From: an uncultured Drancourtella sp.
GTDB lineage: Bacteria; Bacillota; Clostridia; Lachnospirales; Lachnospiraceae
Assembly (NCBI GenBank): GCA_937880845.1
Contig: CALFLL010000059.1
Span: 1 to 46,264, forward strand
DNA: 46,264 nt
Direction: 5' to 3'
Shown here: one piece after another, positions 6,502 to 15,972 of the stretch
Numbering within the stretch: position 1 is the stretch's first letter
How the letters are laid out: every line of letters starts with the position of its first letter
Made by a program: the position numbers and the translations under genes
Notes under the pieces: model-generated
Seen by the model: the letters and a program-made list of their open reading frames with translations, nothing else
Databases searched by the model: none
What the model was told of the DNA's origin: nothing

Positions 6502-7398
6502 ATGGCAAAGAGAAGAAGAGTTCTTTTATTTAGCGTGTTTGCTTTGATTGTCACGATTTATGTGCTTCTGAAATTAAATGTGTCAGGAACGGATTTTGAT
6601 AAAAACACAGATATTGCAAGGTATGCATCTGGAAATCTGAAAGTACATTTTATCGGAGTTGGTCAGGCGGACTGTATTTTGGTTCAGTCGGATGGAAGAA
6701 ATCTTTTGATCGATGCAGGAAGTAATGAGAATGAACATTTTATTGTTTCCTATCTGCAGGGACAGGGAATTTCGTATTTGGATTATGTGATTGCAACTCA
6801 TGCCCATGTGGATCATATCGGTGGAATGGATGCAGTCATTGAAAATTTTCCTATCGGAGTGTTTTTCCTTCCGGAAGAGGAGTATGATACAAACAGTTTC
6901 AAGGATGTGTTGAAAATGTTGGAGAAAAAGCAGGTCACGGTGCATATGCCCAAATTCAAAGAAAATTTTTATATGGGGAAAGCCAGATTTATGTTTATTA
7001 CACCGGATTCCGACAGGCAGTATGAAGATGTGAACGATTCTTCTCTTGGAATCCGTTTAAGTAACGGAGCTCATAGCTTTCTTTTCTGCGGGGATATCAG
7101 TAAGAAAATGGAAAAACAGATTTTAGATTCTGATGTTTATATCCGGTCAGACGTTATGAAATTGAATCATCATGGAAGCAGCGATGCAAATTCATGGAAA
7201 TTTTTAAAGACAGTGGATCCGGCATTTGTGGTTATTTCTTGCGGGAGAAAAAACGAATTCGGTCATCCCCATAAAAGTGTGATGCGGCGGGTAAAAGCTT
7301 TACATGCAGGAGTATTTAGGACAGATAAGCAGGGCACCATCTTGTTTGAAAGTGATGGAAAACACTTGACTTGTAATGTAAAACCGATGGAAAAATAA
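6502..7398 (+). CDS. Membrane-anchored ComEC-like metallo-beta-lactamase-fold hydrolase
   Basis: 298 residues. ATG 6502 is preferred over an upstream TTG because GGAGG (6489-6493) is spaced 8 nt away. A basic N-terminus and one membrane segment (about 8-26) are followed by a metallo-beta-lactamase fold: 'HAHVDHIGG' (His100, His102, Asp104, His105), 'FCGDIS' (Asp198) and 'LNHHGSSDAN' (His223-His224). The NHHGS motif is typical of the ComEC/Rec2 C-terminal domain, thought to degrade the non-transported DNA strand. Here the domain is stand-alone and probably faces outside. Such proteins are common in Firmicutes and their substrates are mostly unproven. It lies 73 nt before a two-component system. 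Confidence 0.8.
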   Translation: MAKRRRVLLFSVFALIVTIYVLLKLNVSGTDFDKNTDIARYASGNLKVHFIGVGQADCILVQSDGRNLLIDAGSNENEHFIVSYLQGQGISYLDYVIATHAHVDHIGGMDAVIENFPIGVFFLPEEEYDTNSFKDVLKMLEKKQVTVHMPKFKENFYMGKARFMFITPDSDRQYEDVNDSSLGIRLSNGAHSFLFCGDISKKMEKQILDSDVYIRSDVMKLNHHGSSDANSWKFLKTVDPAFVVISCGRKNEFGHPHKSVMRRVKALHAGVFRTDKQGTILFESDGKHLTCNVKPMEK

Positions 7399-7471
7399 AA
7401 CATGTACACAGAAAAGACATAATTATCTGGTAAGATACACATAAAGAGTGTGAAGAAGGGATGATATAGTT

Positions 7472-8155
7472 ATGGAGCAGATCAAGATATTGGTAGTAGA
7501 CGACGAAGCAAGAATGAGAAAGCTAGTCAGAGATTTTCTGGAACGGGCAGGATTTCAGGTTTTGGAAGCAGGCGACGGAATGGAAGCCATGGATGTATTT
7601 TATAAAGAAAAAGATCTTGGATTGATTATTTTGGATGTGATGATGCCTAAGATGGACGGATGGGAAGTGTGCAGAGAAATCAGAAAGGAATCGAAAATCC
7701 CGATCATCATGCTGACGGCAAGAGGAGAAGAAAGAGATGAGTTAAACGGATTTGAACTGGGAGTTGATGAATATATTTCCAAACCGTTCAGTCCAAAGAT
7801 TCTTGTGGCAAGAGTAAGTGCTCTTTTAAGACGGACAAACGGAAATACAGTAGATCAGATGTTAAGTGCCGGAGGAATCGAAATTGATAAAGCAGCACAT
7901 ATCGTGAAGATCAATGATGAAGTGATCGATCTGAGCTTCAAGGAATTTGAACTTTTGACATACTTTGTTGAAAATCAAGGCATTGCTCTTTCAAGAGAAA
8001 AGATTTTAAATAACGTATGGAATTATGATTATTTCGGGGATGCCAGAACCATTGATACCCATGTAAAGAAATTGAGAAGCAAGCTTGGAGATAAAGGAGA
8101 ATATATCCGTACTATCTGGGGAATGGGATATAAATTTGAGGTGACAAGATCATGA
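7472..8155 (+). CDS. OmpR/PhoB-family response regulator
   Basis: 227 residues: receiver domain (about 3-118) with 'VVDDE', phospho-acceptor Asp55 in 'IILDVMMPKMDG', Thr in 'MLTARGEE' and Lys in 'YISKPF'; then a winged-helix DNA-binding domain (about 130-225) with 'LSFKEFELLTYFVENQG' and 'RTIDTHVKKLRSKLG'. It overlaps the kinase start by 4 nt (ATGA), so the two are co-translated. The target genes are unknown; envelope stress or metabolite sensing is common for this subfamily. Confidence 0.93.
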   Translation: MEQIKILVVDDEARMRKLVRDFLERAGFQVLEAGDGMEAMDVFYKEKDLGLIILDVMMPKMDGWEVCREIRKESKIPIIMLTARGEERDELNGFELGVDEYISKPFSPKILVARVSALLRRTNGNTVDQMLSAGGIEIDKAAHIVKINDEVIDLSFKEFELLTYFVENQGIALSREKILNNVWNYDYFGDARTIDTHVKKLRSKLGDKGEYIRTIWGMGYKFEVTRS

Positions 8156-9639
8156 GAAAATTCGGAGCAAAATACTCGATCAGAAAGCAAATGGCTATTA
8201 TATTTGCCGGTCTGCTTCTGTTCCTTCTTTTGTTCCTTTTGGCAGTCAACGGAGCCTTTGCAGAATGGTACTATATCGCAAATAAGAAGTCGGATTTTAT
8301 GGGAATCTATCATGAACTGTATAAGATTGAAAAGGATGATAGTCTGGGTGACGAAAATGAAATCATAAAGCTGAATCATATGGCAGAGAAAAATAACTTA
8401 TCTATTTTGATCATCAACGGACAGCTGGAGGTGCAATATACAAATGTCTACGGTCCGGAAAGAATGATGGATCAGATGATAAGCTATGTACTTAATAAAA
8501 AGAATGGTGCTTCGAAAGTACTGAAGATGACAAAAGATTATCAGATTAGCCGTACGAGAGATTATCGGAACAAAAATGGGGCGGAGTATTTGGAAATGTG
8601 GGCTAAATTCCCGAATTCAGAGTATCTTTTGATGAGAAGCCCGCTGGAAAGCATAAGGACTAATATTGAGATATCCAATCAGTTTATCCTGTATGTCGGA
8701 ATTCTGGTTTTGTTTGTAGGAATCATACTTGTATGGTTTTTTTCCAGAAGAATTTCCGAACCGCTTCTGGAGTTGGCATGCTTATCCAAAAAAATGGCAA
8801 AGTTGGATTTTAATGTAAAATATACAAGAGGAGGAGCTGATGAGATCGGAATACTCGGAGAAAGTTTCAATACGATGTCGGACGAATTGGAACATACGAT
8901 TTCCGAATTAAAAACAGCAAACTACGAACTTCAAAAAGATATTAAGAAAAAAGAGCAAATAGAAACGATGCGTACAGAATTTATCGGAAATGTATCACAT
9001 GAACTTAAAACACCGATTGCTTTGATCCAGGGATATGCAGAAGGATTGAAAGACGGGATCACGGATGATCCTGAAAGTATGGATTTTTATTGTGATGTCA
9101 TTATCGATGAGGCAAACAAAATGAACCGGATGGTGAAAAATTTGTTAACATTAAATCAGCTTGAGCTTGGAAAAGATGATACTCAGTTTGAAAGGATTGA
9201 TATTACCAGTCTGATCAAAGGTGTGGTTCAGAGTCTTGATATTATCGCAAAGCAAAAAGAAGCAGATATCCGTATGAATACAGATCAGCCGGTTTATGTA
9301 TGGGCAGATGAATTCAAGACGGAGCAGGTTGTCCGTAATTATGTAAGCAATGCCCTGAACCATATGGATGAACAGAAGCTCGTGGATATCCGTTTGGAAG
9401 AGCATGACGGCAAGATACGAATCAGTGTATTTAACACCGGAAAACCGATCCCGGAAGAAGACCTGGAACATATCTGGGAGAAATTCTATAAAGTGGACAA
9501 GGCAAGAACAAGAGAATACGGAGGAAACGGCATCGGGCTTTCTATTGTAAAGGCTATTATGGAATCATTCCATCAAAATTACGGAGTAAAAAATTACGAA
9601 AATGGTGTAAAATTCTGGTTTGAGCTTGATAAGAAATAG
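8152..9639 (+). CDS. Membrane sensor histidine kinase (HAMP, HisKA, HATPase)
   Basis: 495 residues. Membrane helices at about 14-36 and 178-199 flank an extracytoplasmic sensor of about 140 residues with no motif I recognise. A HAMP domain follows ('SRRISEPLLELACLSKKMAK'), then the phospho-acceptor His283 in 'NVSHELKTPIALIQGYAEG', an N-box ('VVRNYVSNALNH'), and G-boxes ('EKFYKVDKARTREYGGNGIG'). It is the partner of the regulator at 7472, with a 4-nt overlap. A strong terminator closes the operon at 9650-9692. Confidence 0.93.
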   Translation: MRKFGAKYSIRKQMAIIFAGLLLFLLLFLLAVNGAFAEWYYIANKKSDFMGIYHELYKIEKDDSLGDENEIIKLNHMAEKNNLSILIINGQLEVQYTNVYGPERMMDQMISYVLNKKNGASKVLKMTKDYQISRTRDYRNKNGAEYLEMWAKFPNSEYLLMRSPLESIRTNIEISNQFILYVGILVLFVGIILVWFFSRRISEPLLELACLSKKMAKLDFNVKYTRGGADEIGILGESFNTMSDELEHTISELKTANYELQKDIKKKEQIETMRTEFIGNVSHELKTPIALIQGYAEGLKDGITDDPESMDFYCDVIIDEANKMNRMVKNLLTLNQLELGKDDTQFERIDITSLIKGVVQSLDIIAKQKEADIRMNTDQPVYVWADEFKTEQVVRNYVSNALNHMDEQKLVDIRLEEHDGKIRISVFNTGKPIPEEDLEHIWEKFYKVDKARTREYGGNGIGLSIVKAIMESFHQNYGVKNYENGVKFWFELDKK

Positions 9640-9649
9640 GGGCGATTGA

Positions 9650-9692
9650 AGACAGAGATAGGAAGCTTTCAATATCTCTGTCTTTTATTTTT
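9650..9692 (+). terminator. Rho-independent terminator after the two-component system
   Basis: AGACAGAGATA (9650-9660) pairs perfectly with TATCTCTGTCT (9673-9683) over a 12-nt loop; a T-rich tail follows to 9692. Confidence 0.9.
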
Positions 9693-9745
9693 TGAATCGG
9701 TGTGTTAAACTGAGAAAGATAAAAGAAGTGACAAAGGAGAATGAA

Positions 9746-10447
9746 ATGGGTGCGATTGAGAATGACTGGCTGGAAGCCTTGCAGGATGAATTCCGTAAGC
9801 CATATTATAAGAAATTATTTCAGACTGTAAATGAAGAGTATAAAACAAAACAGATATTTCCACCGGCAGATGATATTTTTAATGCATTTCATCTGACGCC
9901 GCTTCATAAAGTAAAGGTAGTAATTTTGGGACAGGATCCGTACCATGGGGATGGACAGGCTCATGGACTTTGTTTTTCGGTAAGGCCGGGTGTGCAGGTG
10001 CCCCCGTCTCTTCAGAACATTTATCAGGAACTTCACGATGATTTGGGATGTACCATACCGGATCATGGATGCCTGGTCAAATGGGCAAAGCAGGGAGTAC
10101 TGCTTTTAAATACGGTCTTAACGGTTCGGGCTCATCAGGCAAATTCGCATAAAGGAATCGGATGGGAAGAATTTACAGATGCGGCAATCCGGAAATTGAA
10201 TGAACAGGACAGACCTATCGTGTTTATCCTCTGGGGGCGTCCGGCACAGATGAAAAAGGCGATGCTCCACAACCCGAAACATTTGATATTGGAGGCACCG
10301 CATCCAAGTCCGTTGTCTGCATATCGCGGATTTTTTGGGAGTAGGCCGTTTAGCCAGGCAAACCGTTTTTTGGAAGTGCAGGGAATCGAACCGATTGACT
10401 GGCAAATCGAACCGATTGATGAGAGAGAAAAGGAAGTATGTATATGA
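9746..10447 (+). CDS. ung: Uracil-DNA glycosylase, family 1
   Basis: 233 residues. The start at 9746 follows AAAGGAGAA (9734-9742); an in-frame upstream start at 9692 lies in the terminator tail. It contains the water-activating motif 'GQDPYHG' (Asp64) and the DNA-intercalating motif 'HPSPLSA' (His186), both diagnostic of UNG, which removes uracil from DNA to start base-excision repair. The final 10 nt overlap the ArsR-type gene, so the two are probably co-transcribed. Confidence 0.96.
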   Translation: MGAIENDWLEALQDEFRKPYYKKLFQTVNEEYKTKQIFPPADDIFNAFHLTPLHKVKVVILGQDPYHGDGQAHGLCFSVRPGVQVPPSLQNIYQELHDDLGCTIPDHGCLVKWAKQGVLLLNTVLTVRAHQANSHKGIGWEEFTDAAIRKLNEQDRPIVFILWGRPAQMKKAMLHNPKHLILEAPHPSPLSAYRGFFGSRPFSQANRFLEVQGIEPIDWQIEPIDEREKEVCI

Positions 10448-10815
10448 CCAGAAAAAAAGAGTGTTCAGAAATAGAATGTTGCGACTGTATGGAATTGCAT
10501 GGGGACTGCATTAAAAAAGTAGAAGAAGCAATGCCGGATGAGGAAACGCTAAATGATCTTGCGGCTTTATTTAAAGTATTCGGAGATCCTACGAGAGTTA
10601 AGATCCTTTATGTATTGTTCCGGTCGGAGCTATGTGTTTGTGATCTGGCGGAAGTGCTTCAGATGACTCAGTCTGCCATTTCACATCAGCTTCGTGTGCT
10701 AAAACAGATGAAACTTGTAAAGAATAGAAGAGAAGGAAAAACGGTATTTTATTCCCTGGCAGATGATCATATCCAGACCATTATGAATCAGGGGATGGAA
10801 CACATTTTAGAATAA
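10438..10815 (+). CDS. ArsR/SmtB-family metal-responsive regulator (CadC-like)
   Basis: 125 residues with a winged helix: 'LAALFKVFGDPTRVKILYVL', the alpha-3N motif 'ELCVCDLAEVL', recognition helix 'QSAISHQLRVLKQMKLVKN' and wing 'RREGKTVFYSL'. The N-terminus is Cys-rich ('CSEIECCDCMELHGDC') and, with CVC in alpha-3, matches the layout of CadC-type Cd/Pb/Zn sensors, which release DNA on metal binding. The start overlaps ung; a second ATG at 10444 is also possible. No metal exporter gene is next to it, so its target must lie elsewhere. Confidence 0.85.
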   Translation: MYMTRKKECSEIECCDCMELHGDCIKKVEEAMPDEETLNDLAALFKVFGDPTRVKILYVLFRSELCVCDLAEVLQMTQSAISHQLRVLKQMKLVKNRREGKTVFYSLADDHIQTIMNQGMEHILE

Positions 10816-10839
10816 TCAGTTAAAGGATGGTAAGACAAG

Positions 10840-11376
10840 ATGAGAAAATATACAGGCTTGATCGTGGTGCTAGCCTTATCCGGGATTTTGCTGACAGGAT
10901 GTGCCACACAGCTTGAAAAGGGAACTGATCTGTTGGCAGAGGAAAAGTATGAACAGGCAGCGAAAGTGTTTGAAAAAGCTACGAAAAAAGAAAGCCGGCA
11001 GGCAGAGGCTTACAGAGGACTTGGAATCAGTTATTTTGAATTGAAAAAATACGAAAATGCACGAGAAGCATTTGAAAAGGCTATAGAGTTTGGGGCAAAA
11101 GAAACAGCACAACTTGACAATATGCTGGGGATTTCCTGTATGAAGACAGAAAAATATAAAGAGGCTGCAACCTATTTTGAAAAAGGCGGTAAACATTCAG
11201 ATGCATCAGAAGAGTTAAAAAAAGAGATGGCATTTAATGAAATTTATATGCTGGAAAAATCCGGAGATAATAAGAAAGCAAAAGAAAAGGCGGACGCATA
11301 TTTGAAGTCCTGGCCGGATGATGAAAAGGTAAAAAAAGAAGCAGAATTTTTGGAGACGCAGGCGGGAAATGATTGA
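10840..11376 (+). CDS. TPR-repeat lipoprotein
   Basis: 178 residues. A lipoprotein signal ends in 'LLTGC' (Cys21 lipidated). The mature part has several tetratricopeptide repeats, e.g. 'AEAYRGLGISYFELKKYENA' and 'KTEKYKEAATYFEKG', so it is probably a surface-exposed scaffold on the outer face of the membrane. Its 3' end overlaps hflX by 8 nt, indicating one transcript. Binding partner unknown. Confidence 0.85.
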   Translation: MRKYTGLIVVLALSGILLTGCATQLEKGTDLLAEEKYEQAAKVFEKATKKESRQAEAYRGLGISYFELKKYENAREAFEKAIEFGAKETAQLDNMLGISCMKTEKYKEAATYFEKGGKHSDASEELKKEMAFNEIYMLEKSGDNKKAKEKADAYLKSWPDDEKVKKEAEFLETQAGND

Positions 11377-12607
11377 TTTAAGTAAGAAAAAGGAAAAAGT
11401 AGTTCTTGTAGTTGCTGCCATTGACAGTGCAGAGCGGACAGAAAAGTCGCTGGATGAACTGGAAGAACTTGTGAAAACGGCAGGAGCTGAAGTTGTGGGG
11501 AGAATCATCCAAAGCAGAGACAGTTTTCACCCGGGGACATATATCGGAAGTGGAAAACTAGATGAATTAAAATGGCTTGTGTGGGAAACAGAAGCGGATG
11601 GTATTGTATGTGATGATGAATTAAGTCCGGCACAGATCGGGAATTTGCAGGATGTGTTGGATTGCAAGATCATGGACAGAACTTTGGTAATCCTTGATAT
11701 TTTTGCGGCACGGGCTTCTACAAAAGAAGGAAAGATTCAGGTGGAGCTGGCACAGTTAAAGTATCGTCAGTCCAGGCTGACAGGGCTTGGAAAAAGTCTT
11801 TCAAGGCTTGGAGGAGGAATCGGGACAAGAGGTCCGGGAGAAAAGAAGCTGGAAATGGACCGAAGACTCATCAAAGGCCGGATTGCCCAGTTAAGCAGAG
11901 AACTTGCAGATGTTCGGAAGCACCGTGAAGTTACAAGAGAGCAGAGAAGCAGGAATCATATTCCGGTCTGTGCCATCGTAGGGTATACGAATGCAGGGAA
12001 ATCTACTTTGTTAAATACCCTGACCCATTCAGAGGTACTGGAAGAGGACAAACTTTTTGCCACTCTGGATCCAACTACACGGACGCTGAATCTTCCGGGT
12101 GGGCAAAAGATTCTTCTGACAGATACGGTAGGGTTTATCAGCAAACTTCCTCATAATCTGATCGAAGCGTTTAAAAGTACCCTGGAAGAGGCAAAGTATG
12201 CGGATGTGATCCTTCATGTGGTGGATATGTCCAATCCACAGATGGAAGAGCAGATGTATGTTACCTATGAAACGCTGGAAAGCCTGAAAGTATTAAATAA
12301 AACAGTGATCACAGTTTTTAATAAATGCGATAAAGCTCCGGCGGATATTTGGGTTAAAGATTTAAAAGCTGACAGGCAGGTGACGGTTTCCGCAAAAACA
12401 GGAGAAGGACTGGATGATTTACAGGAGATTTTGGAAGAATGGCTCCGAAAACAGCGGATGGAGATCAAGAGGCTCTATCCATACAGTGAAGCAGGAAAAA
12501 TACAGCTGATCCGGGCTTACGGAGAAATCAAAAAAGAAGAGTACAGGGATAACGGCATTTATGTGGAAGGCCTTGTACCTGATGAATTATACGGAAAAGT
12601 AAATTAG
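11369..12607 (+). CDS. hflX: Ribosome-associated GTPase HflX
   Basis: 412 residues. The N-terminal glycine-rich HflX domain contains 'FHPGTYIGSGKLDEL' and 'DDELSPAQIGNL', then 'GIGTRGPGEKKLEMDRRLI', then the GTPase: G1 'GYTNAGKS' (205-212), G3 'DTVGF' and G4 'NKCD'. HflX splits stalled or hibernating 70S ribosomes under stress. The start at 11369 lies within the end of the lipoprotein gene, an overlap that suggests coupling. Confidence 0.95.
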   Translation: MIDLSKKKEKVVLVVAAIDSAERTEKSLDELEELVKTAGAEVVGRIIQSRDSFHPGTYIGSGKLDELKWLVWETEADGIVCDDELSPAQIGNLQDVLDCKIMDRTLVILDIFAARASTKEGKIQVELAQLKYRQSRLTGLGKSLSRLGGGIGTRGPGEKKLEMDRRLIKGRIAQLSRELADVRKHREVTREQRSRNHIPVCAIVGYTNAGKSTLLNTLTHSEVLEEDKLFATLDPTTRTLNLPGGQKILLTDTVGFISKLPHNLIEAFKSTLEEAKYADVILHVVDMSNPQMEEQMYVTYETLESLKVLNKTVITVFNKCDKAPADIWVKDLKADRQVTVSAKTGEGLDDLQEILEEWLRKQRMEIKRLYPYSEAGKIQLIRAYGEIKKEEYRDNGIYVEGLVPDELYGKVN

Positions 12608-12616
12608 GAGAGCGTA

Positions 12617-15600
12617 ATGGCATTACAGTTTATTTTTGGGAGTTCCGGTTCAGGGAAGTCCCATTCTCTATATAAGAAGACAATCGAAGAGGCAGCAATG
12701 CATCCGGAAAAAAACTATATCGTCCTTGTGCCGGAACAGTTTACCATGCAGACACAGAAAGATCTTGTGATGACTCAGCCCAATCATGCCATCTTAAACA
12801 TTGATGTGTTAAGCTTTGGAAGGCTTGCATACCGGGTGATGGAAGAAACAGGAGGAAATAACAGGATCGTTCTGGATGATGAGGGGAAAAATCTGATTCT
12901 TAGAAAAATCGCGGGGGATTACGAAGAGGAATTAACGGTTCTACGTGGAAATTTAAAGAAACAAGGATATATCAGCGAAGTGAAATCCGTGATTTCGGAA
13001 TTTACTCAATACGATATCGGAGAAGAAGAAATCGATTCTATGATGAAGGAAGCGGGAGAAGGAACGTTCCTTTATTATAAGCTTTCTGATATCAGAAAAG
13101 TATATCATGGATTTTATCGGTATTTGGAAGAAAATTATATTACAAAAGAAGAGATACTGGATCTCCTTTGTGAGAGGATTCCAGATTCTTCCATGCTAAA
13201 AGGCAGCATTCTTGTGATGGATGGATTTACCGGTTTCACACCGGTACAGAACCGATTGATGAGGGAATTTTTAAAAATCTGTGAGGAAGTGAAAATCAGT
13301 GTGACCATTCCGCCTGAGGAAGACCCTTATGTATATAAAGGACCATATCAGCTTTTTTCCTTAAGTAAAGAAATGACTACCAAGCTTCTTAAAATCTGTA
13401 AAGAGGAAAAGGTGGAAGTGAAAGAGGCAGAGGTACTCAATGGCAGGATTCCGTATCGTTTCCGTAACAATTCCCCTCTTGCTTTTCTGGAAAGCCATCT
13501 GTTTCGTTATAAAAGGGAAATATATAAGGAAGAGCAGGAACAGATACAGATACACTGTGCCGTAAGCCCGAAACAGGAGGTAGAATTTGTTTCCGGGGAG
13601 ATCAGAAGACTGATCCGGGAAAATGGATATCGCTTCCGGGAAATCGCATTGATCATGTCAGATCCGGATACGTATGCAGATGATATCGGAACGGTTTTCG
13701 CAGGCCGTGACATACCGGTGTTTATGGACCGGAAAAGAAGTGTGCTGTTAAACCCGTTTGTGGATTATGTCAGAAGTGTCGTAGCTATGGTACAAAAAGG
13801 ATTCACTTATGAGAGTGTGTTCCGGTTTTTAAGGACAAACCTGACAGGATTTACCTTTGAAGAAGTGGATGAACTGGAAAACTATGTGATCGCTCTTGGA
13901 ATCCGGGGATATAAGAAATGGCAGGAAGTATGGGTCAGAAAGATGCGGGGGATGGATGAAGAAGGTCTGCAAAGAGTGAACCATCTTAGGGTACGGTTCG
14001 TGGAAAAAATCCAGGATCTCTCATTTGTTTTGAGACAGCCAAGAAAAACCGTGTTGGATATTACAAGGGCTTTATATGAATTCCTTGTAAAAGAGGAAAT
14101 GGAAAGAAAAGTAAAAGAACAGGAGAAATGGTTTGAAAAACAGGGACAACTGGCTCTTTCCAAGGAGTATTCTCAGGTGTACCGTATCGTAATGGAACTG
14201 TTTGACAAATTTGTTTCCCTGCTTGGAGAAGAAAGGGTTTCTCTGGAAGAATACTGCAATTTGCTGGATGCAGGACTTCAGGAAGCAAAAGTGGGAGTGA
14301 TCCCGCCGGGAACGGATGAAGTTATGGCAGGAGATTTGGAACGAACAAGGCTGAAAGACGTGAAAGTAGTATTTTTCCTGGGAGTAAATGATACCTTTCT
14401 TCCCGGAAAACAAAAGGCGGGTGGTCTTTTGTCTGAGTATGACAGAGAAAAGATTAAAGAATCCGGAACGGAGCTGTCTGCCGGAGGAAAAGAAAAAACC
14501 TATATTCAGAAATTTTATTTGTATATGCTTCTTACAAAACCATCAGACCGTTTATATCTGACATATGCAAAAGTGTCTGCAGACGGAAAATCTCTGCGTC
14601 CGGCATATTTGATCCGGGATCTTAGAAAACTGTTTTTGCATATGCCGGTTTATATGGAAGAAAACCGGATGCTGGAAGAAAAAGAGCTTACAAGGGCAAC
14701 GGCGATGCAGGCGTTGATCGAAGGAATGAAAGAGGATAACGCCATGGAAGATGCCGGATGGAAAGAACTATATATATGGTGTAAAAAAGATGATGTACTG
14801 GCGTCTGCCGTGGAAAATGTTGTGGATGCACATTTTTACAGAATGAAAGAAGAACGGATTTCAAGAAAAGCGGCACAGCTCCTTTATCAGGAGGGAATCA
14901 ATAGCGGAGTTACCAGACTGGAACGTTATGCAGCCTGTGCCTTTGCACATTTTATGGCATACGGACTTCGGCTGAATGAACGGCAGGAGTATGAATTTAA
15001 GCCTCTTGACTGGGGAAATATTTTCCACCGTGCAATGGAACGATTTGCAAAAAAGGCAGATAAACTGGAAATACCGGTGACAGAGATTGGTGATGAGCTG
15101 AGAAGCCGGCTTGTAAATGAATGTGTGGAGGAAAGTATCGTAGATTACGAAAATACGGTTTTATACAGTACAAAGCGAAGAGAGTATATGATCACCCGCA
15201 TGAAACGGTTGGTAGACAGGACGGTATGGGCATTGTTAAAGCAACAGACGCACGGAGATTTTATCCAGACCGGAGCGGAAGTGAAATTTGAGGGGGGAAA
15301 AATCGACCGCATTGAAACCTGTGAAGAATCAGATAAAATCTATGTGAAAGTAACGGACTATAAGACAGGTTCGAAAGCATTCGACCTTACTTCCTTTTAT
15401 TATGGGATTCAGCTTCAGCTTGCGGTATATATGAATGCAGCACTGGAAATGGAAAAGAAAAAACATCCCGGAAAAGAAGTGATCCCTGCAGGAATTTTTT
15501 ATTATAAGATGCAGGATCCGGTTATCGAAAAAACAGACAAGGAAAGTGCACAAGAAAAGATTTTAAAAGAGTTAAGACCGGACGGACTTTTAAATGGAGA

Positions 15601-15970
15601 TCCGGAAGTTTTAAAACATTTTGATAAGAATGTACAAGGAAGTTCAATCGTGGCACCGTTTGGTCTGAACAAAGGCGGCAGTCTTTCCAAGGTATCCAAA
15701 GCGGTTTCACAGTCGGATTTTGCCTTGCTGTCCCGTTATACAAAGAAAAAGACAGAAAAACTGAAAGAGGAGATCATGCAAGGGGGTACGGAAAAAAATC
15801 CATACGAACTGGGAATGCACAATGGATGTGAATATTGTCCGTATCGGAACATATGCGGATTTGATGAAGCGGTAAAAGGGTGCGATTACAGAAGCCTGGA
15901 TTCGATGAAGCGAGATATGATCTTCCAGATGATCCAAAGGGAACTGGAAGAAGAGGAAGGAGAGGAATAA
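12617..15970 (+). CDS. addB: AddB subunit of the AddAB helicase-nuclease
   Basis: 1117 residues, usual for Firmicutes AddB. Walker A 'GSSGSGKS' at 8-15; RecB-like nuclease with 'VTDYKTGSKAF' (Asp914, Lys916). The iron-sulphur cluster is framed by Cys774 ('YAACAFAHF') and Cys1071, Cys1074, Cys1080 ('GCEYCPYRNIC'), the four-Cys arrangement known for AddB. AddAB processes double-strand ends up to a Chi site and loads RecA. The gene lies 9 nt after hflX and 2 nt before addA. Confidence 0.96.
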   Translation: MALQFIFGSSGSGKSHSLYKKTIEEAAMHPEKNYIVLVPEQFTMQTQKDLVMTQPNHAILNIDVLSFGRLAYRVMEETGGNNRIVLDDEGKNLILRKIAGDYEEELTVLRGNLKKQGYISEVKSVISEFTQYDIGEEEIDSMMKEAGEGTFLYYKLSDIRKVYHGFYRYLEENYITKEEILDLLCERIPDSSMLKGSILVMDGFTGFTPVQNRLMREFLKICEEVKISVTIPPEEDPYVYKGPYQLFSLSKEMTTKLLKICKEEKVEVKEAEVLNGRIPYRFRNNSPLAFLESHLFRYKREIYKEEQEQIQIHCAVSPKQEVEFVSGEIRRLIRENGYRFREIALIMSDPDTYADDIGTVFAGRDIPVFMDRKRSVLLNPFVDYVRSVVAMVQKGFTYESVFRFLRTNLTGFTFEEVDELENYVIALGIRGYKKWQEVWVRKMRGMDEEGLQRVNHLRVRFVEKIQDLSFVLRQPRKTVLDITRALYEFLVKEEMERKVKEQEKWFEKQGQLALSKEYSQVYRIVMELFDKFVSLLGEERVSLEEYCNLLDAGLQEAKVGVIPPGTDEVMAGDLERTRLKDVKVVFFLGVNDTFLPGKQKAGGLLSEYDREKIKESGTELSAGGKEKTYIQKFYLYMLLTKPSDRLYLTYAKVSADGKSLRPAYLIRDLRKLFLHMPVYMEENRMLEEKELTRATAMQALIEGMKEDNAMEDAGWKELYIWCKKDDVLASAVENVVDAHFYRMKEERISRKAAQLLYQEGINSGVTRLERYAACAFAHFMAYGLRLNERQEYEFKPLDWGNIFHRAMERFAKKADKLEIPVTEIGDELRSRLVNECVEESIVDYENTVLYSTKRREYMITRMKRLVDRTVWALLKQQTHGDFIQTGAEVKFEGGKIDRIETCEESDKIYVKVTDYKTGSKAFDLTSFYYGIQLQLAVYMNAALEMEKKKHPGKEVIPAGIFYYKMQDPVIEKTDKESAQEKILKELRPDGLLNGDPEVLKHFDKNVQGSSIVAPFGLNKGGSLSKVSKAVSQSDFALLSRYTKKKTEKLKEEIMQGGTEKNPYELGMHNGCEYCPYRNICGFDEAVKGCDYRSLDSMKRDMIFQMIQRELEEEEGEE

Positions 15971-15972
15971 CA

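Noticed and set aside
14072..14413. Minus-strand open frames opposite addB
   Set aside because: Phe/Cys/His-rich shadows typical of antisense AT-rich coding DNA, without ribosome-binding sites.
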